From Aralia elata (taxonomy: Eukaryota; Streptophyta; Magnoliopsida; Apiales; Araliaceae): a DNA stretch of 64,000 bases. Below are positions 36,252 to 47,540 of this stretch, piece by piece (position 1 is the stretch's first letter; the number at the start of each line of letters is the position of its first letter). Location of the stretch: assembly GCA_034770075.1 (NCBI GenBank), contig CM068386.1:40047990-40111989 (forward strand). The letters run 5' to 3'. Under the pieces are notes generated by a model. That model saw only the letters and a program-made list of their open reading frames with translations. It was not told the origin of the DNA and searched no databases. The position numbers and the translations under genes were made by a program.

Positions 36252-39200
36252 ATGGCAAAGTGTCACCGGAATGACGTCGCATCGGTGGTCCTCGACCGCT
36301 CCACCGGCGGTGGCAGCGGCTTCAAGCTATGGTCAACCTTTACTGGAGGCTCATTCCGCCGTAAAATCATCGACACAATGCGCTGCGGCGGTGGTGGCGG
36401 TGCTGCCACGTCAGCAAGCGACAAGCCTAAACAGAAAGTGCTGGAGAAAAGGACGGAGTGTAGATCCGACTCGAAGAAAAATGGCGGATCCGAGAGGCTG
36501 TCGGAGCTCCTGAGGCTGTCGGAGTCGTGGAATGAGAACGAAGAGGAAGAAGTAAAGAAGAAAGTGAAGGTACTGGAGGAGATGAAGAGAGTGGTGAAGA
36601 GGTTGCAATGCGACGACGTTTTATGGGGAGCGAAGGAAGTAAGGAGGCTTACAAAGGAAGATTCGGAGGCGCGAACGACTCTGGCGTTGCTCGGAGCGAT
36701 TCCGACGCTTGTGGGATTGCTGGATTTGGAGGACATTGATTTCCAAATCAATTCGCTTTATGCTTTACTTAATCTTGGAATTGGCAATGATGCGTGAGTT
36801 TCTCTTTCATTTTTATTTTTGATTAATTTTTTAATTTGGGCTGATTTGGATCAGATCTAAAGTATTTGTAAGTTTAGCTTCTGTTTGGTTGATTGGGAAA
36901 GTTAGGAAAGTAAATTGAGGTGAGCAGCTAAAAAAGGGAGGAAAAGTCAAATTTAGTGTTGGTCTCATGTTCTATGAGTGTTTGGATCTTCTAAATGCAT
37001 TTTGCTTTTTGTTTTTGTTTTTTTTTTGGGATTTTAATTAAGTGTAAGGATTTAGTGTTTTTTCTATAAAAAAAATTAAACTACATTTTGGGAAGAAGGA
37101 TATAATCGTATAATTAAGTAACGTCATACGGCATCAATTTTAACCACTAGGCGAAGAGATTTAGTGTGTTTGAATGCTTTAGAACTAGGGGAGAATAATT
37201 GAGGAGAGAAGGATGGATGTGAACATTATAAATGTTTTGACATGTATTGATTGGGTGCTTTTTCACATTTTGTTTGTTTTTGTTTTTGTTTTTTTTTGCT
37301 CTGGTTTAAGTTTTGCTTTATGCTCTATAGCTGGAAATGTGAACAAAAATAATTGAGTAGGAAAGGAAAGAGGAGGAAATTTGCATTTCTTACATCATGA
37401 ATTGTTTGAGTGTCTTTTGATCTGCATTTCTCTGACTGATATTGTGCACTTGAATTCTGGCTTCTGTTTCGTTGCGTACAAAATAGAGGAAATAATTGAG
37501 GAGAAAGGATAAATGTGAACATTCAAGGATTCTTGTGTTATGACTGGCTTCTTTTTTATCTGCATTGCTATGCTTGCGGATTTAATCAGTATAGCTTCTG
37601 TTTTGTTGGTATGAAAACAGAATAAAGCAATAGTGACAGAAGAAAAGAAATTAATTCTGTTTGTTTGAAATTAATTAAGCATAAGTATGCTATTAGGTGA
37701 GGCCTAGAGCCTAATGCTTCTTTGCTTTCCCTACATTTCGTAGGCAATCAAACCAAGAAGTGTTATATATGCCTTTTTCTTCCCTAATTTTATGTCATTT
37801 TCTTTTGGAAGTATGTTCTTTTAACACTATTTAGTTCAAATGTTGGGAAGACTATGGTGGTTGCAAAATAAAGTCAAATGAAATTATTAAATTTACAGTT
37901 TGAACATTTAAAAATTTTATGTTTGAAATTGTTTTGCTAATGAGATTTTTGAAATATTATTAGATTTATGTCATTGTATGGTCACACGGAGAAGCATGTT
38001 TTTTGTGTTTTTTGCTTTCTCTACTTGATTCAATTTATTTTGTTAGAGTTGTGTTTTTTTTCTCCTTTCATAGTTTGCATTTAGGAATGCCTATTATATC
38101 TATCTTTCTTGTTTTTTGTTATTTCTCTGTGCCGGATGTGAAGAAAGCAACATTATACTGAAGTTGTTTTCTGTGAAGCAAATACGGTGCTTACCTGTTA
38201 GTTCATTACATTAAATTGCTGATAGATGCACAAAGCAACATTATACTGAAGTTTTCTGTGAAGCAAGTACGGTGCTTACCTGTTAGTTCATTACATTAAA
38301 TTGCTGATAGATACACTATTAAATTGCTGATAGATACACTTGGTGAACCATTTTTATTATACGCTATTGGGTCGCACGACAGAAGAACACCCAACATACA
38401 GATGCACACATTTTTTATGAGGCCAATATTGTAGAACGTGTTTATCTATTGTAGCACTGTAATAACTGAACTTTAATGAATTCATATGACCCTTTTCTAC
38501 AGAAACAAAGCGGCAATAGTTAAAGCAGGCGCTGTTCATAAAATGCTAAAACTCATTGAATCTCCCAATGGGTGGCCTAACCGGGCTGTTGCTGAAGCAA
38601 TAGTTGCAAATTTTCTTGGCTTGAGCGCTCTAGATTTGAATAAACCAATTATTGGATCCTCCGGTGCTATTCCATTTTTGGTGAAAACCCTAGAGGATCC
38701 AGATAGCAATGCCAGTTCTCAAGCAAAGCAAGACTCTTTGCGAGCACTATATAATCTCTCAATCTCGCCCTTGAATATTTTGCCAATGCTAGAGACTGAT
38801 TTGGTACCATTCTTATTGAGCACATTGGGGGACATGGAAGTCAGCGAGAGAATGCTCTCGGTCCTCAGCAATGTAGTATCGACAACTGAGGGACGAAAGG
38901 CCGTTAGCGAAGTTCCGGATGTGTTCCCAATTTTGATAGATGCTCTGCATTGGACTGATTCACCTGCATGTCAAGAGAAAGTGTCGTACATTTTAATGGT
39001 AATGGCTCACAAATCATATGGAGATAGACAGGCGATGGCCGAGGCTGGCATTGTTTCATCCCTTCTTGAATTGACTCTTCTAGGGAGCACATTAGCACAA
39101 AAGAGGGCTTCTAGAATATTGGAGTGCTTGCGAGTTGATAAAGGAAAGCAGGTTTCAGAAAGCTATGGTGGAGGTTTGGGTGGCACATTATCGGCACCTC

Positions 39201-39418
39201 TTTGTGGGTCTTCATCGTCGTCTGCAGATCCAAATCTACCGAATGAGGATGATATGATGAGCGACGAGAAAAAAGCAGTGAAGCATTTAGTTCAACAAAG
39301 CTTGCAAAACAACATGAGGAGGATAGCGAAAAGGGCCAATTTACCTCAAGATTTTGTGCCATCAGATCATTTCAAGTCGCTCACATCAAGTTCAACTTCT
39401 AAGAGCTTGCCATTTTGA
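36252..39418 (+). CDS. ARM-repeat superfamily protein, 485 aa, two exons
   Basis: Exon 1 is 36252-36793 and exon 2 is 38503-39418; together 1458 nt with stop TGA at 39416. The intron is GT-AG (GCGTGAGTTT and TTTTCTACAG) and splits an Ala codon after two bases, so the frame continues as GIGNDANKAAIVKAG. The start ATG has a good context (AAAATGG). The N-terminus is basic (FKLWSTF, FRRKIIDTMRCGGGGG), followed by an acidic/lysine-rich helix near residues 95-115. Armadillo-type repeats then fill most of residues 125-420 (LLGAIPTLVGLLDLED, AGAVHKMLKLIESPN, SSGAIPFLVKTLEDPD). A basic tail ends NLPQDFVPSDHF. ARM repeats bind protein partners; no U-box is present. The type matches plant ARM proteins such as those at Arabidopsis At2g25130 and At4g31890, from memory. 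The partner and pathway are unknown. No breaks are seen. Confidence 0.9.
36794..38502 (+). other. Intron of the ARM-repeat gene (1709 bp)
   Basis: Donor GTGAGT at 36794 and acceptor TTTTCTACAG ending at 38502. It is T-rich and contains a tandem duplication at 38144-38340. No nested gene is visible. Confidence 0.9.
38144..38340. repeat. Tandem duplication of about 88 bp inside the intron
   Basis: AAAGCAACATTATACTGAAG starts at 38144 and again at 38232. Both copies carry CGGTGCTTACCTGTTAGTTC and end with TAAATTGCTGATAGATRCAC. A third partial copy of that last segment follows. It is 160 bp from the splice acceptor. Confidence 0.85.
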
Positions 39419-39816
39419 GAGGAGTGAAAGAACTTCATAAGCTAGTGCTGTCTTAATCTATTTTAGTTTGTGTTTTTTGTCGCTTGTTGGATGAAATAAT
39501 AATTGTTAGCAAATTTACATATAATTGTCGGTACATATTTAGAGATGTTATATTTAATTAGGTCTCATTTTGTTGTGTTCATTTGTTTCATGTGAATTAG
39601 TTATATATGAATGAGCCCAAAGAGCAAACTTTGGATATAAATTTCATCTTGATTAGTACTCTTTAAAACATTCTGCTGCCAAAATAAAAATAAAAAGGTC
39701 GTTGATAAAATACCTAGTAATATTTATGTTGTCATAAATTTCACAACACTTTTGCACTTAATTTACGATACTTCAAACTTTTAACACATTTTTATTTTGT
39801 TTTAGCATAATAATTA
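39419..39816. other. 3' flank of the ARM-repeat gene
   Basis: Likely 3' UTR and end of transcription. AT-rich near-polyadenylation words such as GAAATAATAATTG (39494) are present, but no canonical AATAAA was seen close to the stop. Confidence 0.4.
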
Positions 39817-40074
39817 CTCCCTCTGTCCCAAATTAATTGCTCAATTTTGACCATTTTAAGTCAAATTGACTTTTTTTAGAACTAATCTTTTTATTATTTT
39901 TGTTAAAATATAGGTGAAGAGATTATAACAAAAAGAAAGTATATACAATTTATTACTAATTTCAATTTTTATAATTTTAAAAATATATTTATATATGCTT
40001 AATTATTAATTTTAAAAATAGTCAATTTGACTTAAAAAAGTCCTAAAAAAGCAATTAATTTAGGACGGAGGGAG
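39817..40074. mobile_element. Stowaway-type MITE (258 bp), copy 1
   Basis: Inverted ends CTCCCTCTGTCCCAAATTAA and, from the right, CTCCCTCCGTCCTAAATTAA, flanked by TA on both sides (39815-39816 and 40075-40076). The inner sequence is the reverse complement of the copy at 41711-41961. Confidence 0.88.
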
Positions 40075-40076
40075 TA

Positions 40077-41708
40077 TTGTTTTGCCGTCATCATGACTTT
40101 AAAAAAAAAAAAAAAAGCCTGAAAAAGTAAAGGAGTCTTTTCTTTGAGAAATTCCTCATTGTGACTGGTCATGCTGATTGATGGTGATTGCCTTAATGTT
40201 TTCCTGTGAAATCCATTTTCAGTACATTGAAAGATATGTACACCTAACTTGGTATCCCCACAGTTGCAGATCTTGAAAAGTGAAAACTACCAAAAACATA
40301 TTTAGACCAATTTAACAAATTATGTGGCTGCACAGCCAGTGGTATGTAATGCAAATATGAAGACTTTGAATGTTGTTTTGGTCATTGCATATGAAACTCT
40401 TTACTCATGAGTGTAGCTTTCATTCCATTCCTATACTTTTGTTTACCTCCAGGTTTTCTTGGTGATCATAAAGGCTGGGGCCTATTTGGAATTTATTTTT
40501 ATTTATTTAATTTTTTTTCCCTTATGAATTTGTTGAAACAATTTGATTATTGTGATTGCTAAAATAATTTGAAAAAACCTAAAATTACTTAAAGAAGATA
40601 AACAAAAAAAAATTGAAATCTGTTTGGACTCATTTATTTGCAGTACTTTGTGGTAATAAACTCAACCAAATAAGTCAAAGCTAATCATGTGGATTGTAAT
40701 CTCATCACAATTTCCCTGATGAGTTTTACTGTTTGAACAAAATTTTGCAGGGGAGAGCTAATAGAGTAGAGTGCATTGTACCACATTCCTAATTTTTTAT
40801 TATTATAAAATTGTTAATGCATATCATTAAATTATATATGTATTTATATGTTTGTATATATATTCTTTGCATTCGTATAATTGAATTGTTAAGTAAAGAT
40901 TAAAATTACTTCGTATTTAAAGTGATTTTGTATGCTTGCGTGACTTAGCATGACTGTGGTCTTTACAACGATGTAATTGTTATCATTTACTCAATTTCTT
41001 TAATAGCATTATTGTCATTTCATCATTTTATTAATTAAAAATACTTTATTATGAATAGTTTTCACAACTAATTAACTGTAATAATTACTGTCACACTTTT
41101 TTTATATACATATTTTTGTGCAAACACATGTATGACCGTTCATAAAATGTTTTATATTTAAAATTTTAAATCTTTTTAGTACTATTAATAACATGTAACA
41201 CTTTTTTTTTAAAATTCAAATTATTCGTTTTTTTAATAAACGACTAGAAATGTATTTGCTCGAATAAAAACATAACAACTAGTATATGTGTGTATGCGTG
41301 TGTCTATATATATATAAAGTCTTCATGAAACTTCCTCCAAAAATTTGATGATTCTGTGTTATTTTTTTTACCTGCAACTTTAGATATATTATTATTTTAT
41401 TTTTTTTAATATTAATTTTTTATATTTTTTTATTTACTTATAAATTTTATAAATTTTATATTTTATCTCATATAATTTACACCAACGTGTGTACTAATAT
41501 ATATAAATGAGACAGAGTGGGGGGAGAGAAAAAGGTGTCGGTCATTTTCTTGTGCCAACAGAAGGGACTGTTCAATGCCGTTTACACCTTGGGGTCTTTC
41601 TTTTATTAGATTGTCATCTCTTGGAATCTTTTTATTTATTTACAGAGTTGAAGAATTATTACCTGTCAATTGTTGCTCTAGTTGTATTTGATTAAATATA
41701 ACAAATAC
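40077..41708. other. AT-rich intergenic DNA
   Basis: No gene was recognised. The open frame at 41507-41695 has no known domain. Confidence 0.5.
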
Positions 41709-41710
41709 TA

Positions 41711-41961
41711 CTCCCTTTGTCTTAAATTAATTGTTCAGTTTTGACTTTTTTAAGTTAAATTGACTATTTTTAGAATTAATAATTAAGCATATATAAATAT
41801 ATTTCTAAAATTATAAAAATTAGGGTTAGTAATAAATTGTATATACTTTCTTTTGGTTATAATCTCTTCACTTATATTTTAGCAAAAATAGTAAAGTTTT
41901 AAAAATGGTCTATTTGACTTTAAAAAGTTAAAACTGAGCAATTAATTTGGGACGGAGGGAG
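41711..41961. mobile_element. Stowaway-type MITE (251 bp), copy 2
   Basis: Ends CTCCCTTTGTCTTAAATTAA and GGGACGGAGGGAG, flanked by TA (41709-41710 and 41962-41963). It is the same family as copy 1 in opposite orientation, 1.6 kb away. Confidence 0.88.
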
Positions 41962-42081
41962 TAGTATATAAGTATTAGGGGTCCTTAACATTAATATACA
42001 ACAATTAGAAAGTAATTACAAAAATAAAACTCACACAAAATAATTACAAAAATTACAAAATAATTACACACAAAATACAGA

Positions 42082-42292
42082 CGAGAGGAAGTGGAAAGGG
42101 GAAGGAGGGAGGGAGAGGGAGAGGGAGAGGGAGAGGGAGAGGGGGGGAGGCAGGCGGGAGGGAGGAGGGAGGGGGAAGGCAGGCGGGAGGGAGGCGGAGG
42201 GAGGGGAGGGGGGCGGGAGGGAGGGAGGCGGTGGAGGGAAGGCAGGCGGGAGGGAGGAGAGAGGAGGGAGGCGGGGGAAGGGAGGAGGGTTA
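42082..42292 (+). repeat. G-rich purine tract, left
   Basis: GAGGGA, GGAGGCAGGCGG and GGGAGGGAGG words with almost no pyrimidines on this strand. Several runs satisfy the G3+N1-7 pattern for quadruplex formation. Open frames on both strands are low-complexity translations. Confidence 0.9.
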
Positions 42293-42299
42293 GTTACAG

Positions 42300-42735
42300 G
42301 TGGGAATAACACCCTTAATACAAAGGTAACCAACCTTAAATACAAAGGTAACCAAAACTTAATACGAAGGTAACCAACCCTTAATATAAATGTAACTAAA
42401 CCTTAATACAGATGTAACCAACCTTTAATACAAATGTAACCAAATCTTAATACGAAGGTAACCAACCCTTAATATAAAGGTAACCAAACCTTAATACAGA
42501 GGTAACCAAACATTAATACAGAGGTAACCAACTTTTAATACAAAAGGTAACCAACCCTAAATACAATGGTAACAAAAACTTAATACAAAAGGTATCCAAC
42601 CTTAAAACAGAGGTAACCAACCTTTAATATAAAGGTAACCAAACTGTAATTCAAAAGTAACCAAACCTTAATACAGAGGTAACCAACCTTAAATACAAAG
42701 GTAACCAACCTTAAATACAAAAGTAACCAAAATTA
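42300..42735. repeat. Tandem array of about 20-21-bp units, about 20 copies
   Basis: Unit type TTAATACAAAGGTAACCAACC with substitutions and one-base length changes between copies. GGTAACCA is the conserved core. Confidence 0.9.
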
Positions 42736-42775
42736 GTTACTACACTAAAACACACACAATATGCAAGAAGACATG

Positions 42776-43075
42776 CGGGAAGGAGGCGGGGGAGAGGGGC
42801 AGGGGAGGAAGAGGGAGGGGGAGGGGAGGGAGGAGGGAGGCAGGCGTGGGGGGAGGCGGCGGGAGGAGGAGGGGAAGGGAGGGTGGAAGGGAGGGGGAGG
42901 GGGAAGGGGCGGGCGGGAGGAAGGAGGGTAGGCGGAAGGTAGGGAGTGAAGGAGGGCGCGGACAGGGAGGGAGTGAAGGAGGCGGCGGTCGGGGAGAGGG
43001 AGGCGGCGATCGGGGAGAGAGAAATGGAAAGAGAAGAAGAAGAAGTGGAAAGAGGAGAAAAGAGAGAGGAGAGAG
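42776..43075 (+). repeat. G-rich purine tract, right
   Basis: GGGAGGGGGAGGGG and GGAGGCGGCGGGAGGAGG type words, passing into AGAAGAAGAAG at the right. It is on the same strand as the left tract, so the pair is direct, not inverted. Confidence 0.9.
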
Positions 43076-43217
43076 AATACTTTTGTAAATAAAAATGAAA
43101 AAGTATAATAATTTTGTAATTATTTTATGGATGTATGATTTTTGTAATTATTTTCAAAAATGTATTAATATATGTAATTCTTCCTATTAGTTTCTCCTTA
43201 AGTAATGTGTTGGGTGT

Positions 43218-43400
43218 TTGACCTCATTTGCTGAACTTATTTTTTATCACCGGTCCGGGGCCCATTTTTGCTCTCAAATTTCGAGCCTGCTTCAAGTCCG
43301 CAGGCCCAGGCCAGTTCCGGTCAGGCTTGTACGAGGCCGAATTTTTTTGGGTCGGGCCAGTTGGATTGTTCGGGCTTCGGTCCGAGTGTGCATGCCTAGA
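43218..43400. repeat. GC-rich decayed repeat
   Basis: CCGGTCCGGGGCCC, GGCCCAGGCCAG and GGGTCGGGCC words in an AT-rich context. Such self-complementary GGGC/GCCC words are typical of hAT or MULE subterminal regions, but no ends were found. Confidence 0.35.
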
Positions 43401-43496
43401 CCTAGAACATATCAATTTGAACCAAAGCAAGCTAAAAAAATTCCTTGTAAAGCTAAAATAGCTTCGGCTGACTTTCACAAAGAATTAAAGTTTTAT

Positions 43497-43630
43497 ACAG
43501 TGTCAGTGTATACACAAGCGGGTTTAAAAACATGACATCTCATTAACAGAATATTTATTTTGGACATCATTATTCTAATTTTAATGACGTATCGTGATTC
43601 TAACACCGCTTGTGTATACACTATTAGTGT
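43497..43630. mobile_element. MITE with TGTATACACAAGCGG inverted ends (134 bp)
   Basis: ACAGTGTCAGTGTATACACA on the left is matched inverted by TGTGTATACACTATTAGTGT on the right, with AAGCGG continuing the match inward. The class is uncertain because no target duplication is clear. Confidence 0.6.
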
Positions 43631-43676
43631 TTCAAATTTTAACTCTTTTGCAAAAGTAGCTTAAAGTTATTTATTG

Positions 43677-43952
43677 CTCCCACTATTCTTTTTTACTTGT
43701 CGTTTTAGAGAGTGAAATTTGTTTCTTTTTACTTGTCGTTTGTAGATTTTAAGAAAGCATTAATGACTTAAATTCCCATATTATCTCTATATTAAATATC
43801 AACTTGTTTCTCTTTCATCTTTTTCAATGAATTTTAGAAGGGTAGTATTAAAATTTTATAACTATTTTGGTCACTTAGACAAAATAGTAATTATATTTCT
43901 TAATTTTTGTATTTTTTTTTCTAAAACGACAGATAAAAAAAAACTGAGGGAG
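43677..43952. mobile_element. Stowaway-like MITE (276 bp)
   Basis: CTCCCACTATTCTTTTTTAC with CTTGTCGTTTTAG on the left is matched inverted by CTAAAACGACAG and AAAACTGAGGGAG on the right. The flanking TA is not preserved. Confidence 0.55.
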
Positions 43953-44568
43953 AATTTGAAACAAATCAAGCCAATCAAAGGGAAGGAGTAACATGTGTAC
44001 ACTGCTGCCCAAATTTGTAGAACGTAGAAGTATTTCGGTTTGGGCCAGAAATACATCAATTTATGGACCAATTAAGTAATCATGCATAAATAAACAAATG
44101 GGCCGAGTAGATATCGTTTTATGACGGATGGAAGAAGTAATAAAAAATTTGGGTCATCTTTTCATGGACTGACAAAATTTGGGCCTAAAGGATTACTATT
44201 ATTTTGGAACTAATGGAAGGATATTTATATATAGAATAAAATTTATAATAATTATGAATATTTTGAAAAATACTTTTCAAATCAAAATAAATTTCCTTTA
44301 CCTTAAAAACTAGTATTGGTTTAAAATAGAAGTATGGTAATACATACATTAGTATTTTTAATACAAAGATAAAAATAGTATTTTAAGAGGGAGATAAAAA
44401 TGTATAAAAATAATGTACATGCAACCTATGGAGAGAATACTATTTATTTGAGTAAAGCATTTTACCCTAAAAAGAATAAAACAAAATAAAACATTAAAAC
44501 AAATATTGATTTTGGGATACTCCAACATATATCACATCGTTATTCTTTATTATAATTTTTCTTAAAGT
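43953..44568. other. AT-rich intergenic DNA
   Basis: Nothing recognised. Confidence 0.5.
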
Positions 44569-45629
44569 TGTTAAAGTAAAGATTTTTCGTACATGCATGA
44601 TGGTTTATTGCATTTGATTTACCTTTATTTAATTCGAGGATGACTTCAATGTATATTTATAAATATAGTTGTTGTATAGTCCTTGATAAGAATGAAGATT
44701 GATGTAAAAGGGACTTAGTTAGGGATCTAAAATATTAAGTAGATCCATTATGCTATTTTGATAGCTAACGTATAGGAGTTCGTATAGTTATAATTTGAGA
44801 TCGTTTAGATGTAGCTTCGTTGAAATCGTTCAGTTATAAGTTGCTTAAGAGAATTCTGAGATCCCAGAGTGTGAAGGATCGTAAAGTTGGAAGGCTGATA
44901 AGAGACTCTAAGCTTGTTTAGTTGACGTAGAGCAAGATCACTTTTCTAAGATAGTCTCTTAACAAAGTCGCTAAATGATCGTAAAACTTAAATCGTTTAA
45001 TGAAAATCACTAAATGATACGAAGACTACCACTATGATTCTGAGCAAAGAAATCATTTAACTCAAATTATAAAGTTAGAGGTTCTGGTAGGGGTCACCTG
45101 ACTTGGACTCCCAATCCCAAGTTTGATCTTATCCTTTGAAGTTAACGAATAGGGGACAAAGGAAAGAAGACAACCTTTCCAACAACTATTTGCTCAGCGC
45201 CTTGGATACGCATCAATCTGCACCAACAAGTACACTGATGGACACTGACATCTCATGGCAACAAACAAAAGTTTCAAGTCACTGTATTAGGTGATGTCAG
45301 GTGTCTTTGGAGGATTTGATCAACGGTAACAATTCAATGGGAAAAATTTAAAGATTTGCTAAAAGGTTCTCATCTACAACGTTGGCTTACTACTGAAAGA
45401 TTGAATTCAAGCACTTAAGAAAGAAGAACTTCAGTGCTGACTCTACGATCCTAGATATACACTTCAAGTTGCTAAGTCTATTAATTCTGAACTGATACAT
45501 AGAACTTAGTAGTATCTCAAACACTTACATACACTCAGTGATTTGTACTGATCTTATAAGTGATCAATACTGTAAATAAGTCTTAGTGACTTGCAAATTC
45601 TTTGTGAATATTCTTGTAAAGCTCTTAGT
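44569..45629 (+). mobile_element. Solo copia-type LTR, first part
   Basis: It starts TGTTAAAG and aligns along its length with the copia LTR at 61376 (TGCATGAT, TTTATTTGATTT, ATGTATATTTATA, then the ATCGTAAAG-rich part at 44785-45060). It is interrupted by the Ty3 element at 45630 and resumes at 59908. No purine tract lies before it. Confidence 0.6.
45625..45629. repeat. Target site duplication TTAGT, left copy
   Basis: TTAGT is repeated exactly at 59903-59907, bracketing the 14.3-kb Ty3 element. Confidence 0.92.
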
Positions 45630-46794
45630 TGATAGACTCCACGGCACGCTTGCGTGAGGTGGTCGTCGCCCGGATCGTTTCTAGCAAGCTATTTTGAATG
45701 AAACTCTCTCGACACTGCAACCCAACGTCTATAAGGAGACGAGAACCTTGGTACAATCGATCAAGTAATGAATCTGCGTTGAATGGAACACCAACGACAC
45801 CTAAACCCCGTGTTTATAGAGAAACAGGAACCTCGGTACAATCGACAATTGATGCGGTAGAAGACGCCACACACAACTATGACTTGTTGTATGATAAGTC
45901 AAATTGAATCTCAAAGAAAAACTAAGATAATAGCTTAGGAATTCTTCAAAGAACCAAAAGTAGAGAATAAACTCACAAGAATTGTATTGAATAAAATTTG
46001 ATATCCCCATTACATAAACCATGTATCCTATTTATACTAATAACATATAACCCTAATCCTATAAGGAAATAAGAATTTGAAAGGAAATAGAAATCCTATC
46101 TAATAAACATCCTAGTTACAATAGAATAGGAAAAAAAATCCCCAAAAGATTGCATTAAAACTGATCAAAAACCTTCCTCGGATTCCGTGCCAAAGCCCTA
46201 GCGCTCTAGGCGCTCGAATTTGTGCTACTGGAGCGTTGTAGGCGCTAGCTTACAGTGTTTCCACATTTAGCCAGCGCTTTAGGCGCTGGAAATACAAAGG
46301 GACGAGCGCTGTAGGCGCTAGAGTATTTCCTGCCTTGACGTCCTTTGGAACAATGGCCATAACTTTTAATTCGGGAAGAGTTACGGGACCTGCCACCTAT
46401 CAAATCGAAGATCTCGACGAGATCTACAACTTTCATTCTTTGAGTTTTGCGAGATTCTAGCTGGATCAAGGTCGAAATTGAGCCCGAAGTAACTGCTACG
46501 TAAATGACATCTCCAAACTCCTCAATCTCCATTCCAATCATCCTTGAACCAACTTCCATTGTTTCGTACATCGCATGATGCCTTGGCTTGCGTTGATTCG
46601 GCCTTACTAAATAGATGGTATCTAGTAATCCCAAATCATATGATTGATCCTCTCCTCGTCGTTCATATGAATTTAGCTCCAATGTACGCATCCTTGAATG
46701 GATTTCAATCCAATCACTCGCGACTAACTGATGAACCTCTTGAACTCGAGTTGAGTGAATGTTGTTCGATGCGAGCCTGGTCAGGATTGTATCA
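45630..46794 (-). repeat. 3' LTR of the non-autonomous Ty3 element (1165 bp)
   Basis: TGATA/TATCA ends and the same sequence as 58737-59902. It contains the GC-rich palindrome block at 46200-46325. Confidence 0.92.
46200..46325. repeat. GC-rich palindromes in the Ty3 LTR
   Basis: AGCGCTCTAGGCGCT, GAGCGTTGTAGGCGCTAGC, CAGCGCTTTAGGCGCTGG and GAGCGCTGTAGGCGCTAG are four diverged versions of one palindrome. The same block is at 59307-59432 in the other LTR. Confidence 0.85.
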
Positions 46795-47033
46795 TTCCCC
46801 TCCTCTTGAAAAGGATTTGTCCTCAAATCTGATATCCCCTCCTCTTGAAAAGGATTTACCCACAAACCTGATCCTACACGAAAACAAATTAAATTAGTAG
46901 CATCAAATAATTCATAATCACAACTCTTACCTAGCATATGAAATATATAAACAATATCAACAATGCAAGTAAGAATATGAAGATAATCATCAAAAACTCC
47001 AACTCCTGCAAAGAACATAGCAACATATGACAT
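46245..47033 (-). CDS. Open frame from the internal end into the 3' LTR of the Ty3 element
   Basis: The frame of 262 codons crosses the purine tract into the LTR. Near its middle it encodes NPFQEEG twice, the second followed by NDT, which matches the usual (R)TNPFEEGGND tail of the integrase reading frame in one gypsy lineage. About 185 codons are encoded by LTR sequence, and the frame is also open in the other LTR (59353-59902). No domain is recognisable in the LTR part. Whether it is translated is unknown; it may be only the leftover end of pol. Confidence 0.4.
   Translation of the reverse strand: MSYVAMFFAGVGVFDDYLHILTCIVDIVYIFHMLGKSCDYELFDATNLICFRVGSGLWVNPFQEEGISDLRTNPFQEEGNDTILTRLASNNIHSTRVQEVHQLVASDWIEIHSRMRTLELNSYERRGEDQSYDLGLLDTIYLVRPNQRKPRHHAMYETMEVGSRMIGMEIEEFGDVIYVAVTSGSISTLIQLESRKTQRMKVVDLVEIFDLIGGRSRNSSRIKSYGHCSKGRQGRKYSSAYSARPFVFPAPKALAKCGNTVS
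46795..46860 (-). repeat. Duplicated purine tract and integrase-tail segment
   Basis: AATCCTTTTCAAGAGGAGGG occurs twice on the minus strand (at about 46797-46816 and 46836-46855). The copy touching the LTR is the likely polypurine primer site. Confidence 0.8.
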
Positions 47034-47057
47034 TCCCCTTGTAGGGACAAGAACAAC

Positions 47058-47540
47058 TTATAAGCGATTCTTTCTAAACGATGCTCGACATAGCATAACA
47101 CACTGCACACCCTTCGTAACACCTCTTGGAAACTCAAATTTTCGATTTTCTTTACACCAGAACCTGTCCACACCAACACGATGCTCTTCCATACGAAAAC
47201 CAAATACTTCCAAATTACTAACTACATCAAAACAAACTAAATTAGCAACTATAGCTAAAATGCAAACAAAATTTCTACCTAAGAAATCAAATGCATAAAT
47301 AATAAAATAAACGCAAATAATACTACGAAAAGTCCTATATCCTCCTAGATCAAATAACATTATGCAGAACTCTTCATGTAGCATAATCTCCCATCCACGA
47401 ATTCCCGGATCAAAAACCAACGTGATGATCTCGTGCATTCGCAAATACTCCCAATGACGAATTCCCAAATCAAAGGTGAATCTTATGATCTCGATCATTC
47501 GCACTAACATCCACTTCAATGCACCCGGATCAAATGTCAA
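47058..47540 (-). pseudogene. Open frame downstream of the gag/RT-like ORF, repeat-derived start
   Basis: It has 160 codons and continues the repeat array below in the same frame directly after the stop at 47544. The first 70 residues are four FD(P/L)G-type repeats; the rest is not recognised. It begins at TTG, not ATG, so it is more likely a read-through extension of the upstream frame than a separate gene. Confidence 0.35.

Larger units (their letters stand above)
42000..43165. repeat. Composite structure: purine block, 21-bp array, purine block
   Basis: Two G-rich purine tracts on the same strand flank a tandem array, and the outer edges look weakly inverted: AAAGTAATTACAAAAATAAA near 42010 against an inverted AAAATAATTACAAAAATCAT ending near 43160. 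The outer ends may be those of a non-autonomous DNA transposon that carries the repeats as cargo, but that is inference. Confidence 0.5.

Noticed and set aside
36263..36751. 162-codon minus-strand frame opposite exon 1
   Set aside because: Shadow of the GC-rich coding exon on the other strand; the plus frame has splice sites and ARM repeats.
42300..42735. Regular short repeats resembling a CRISPR array
   Set aside because: The units are contiguous with no unique spacers, in a plant genome.
42064..43088. Gly/Arg/Glu-rich and Pro/Ser-rich open frames
   Set aside because: They fall entirely in the purine-rich low-complexity tracts.
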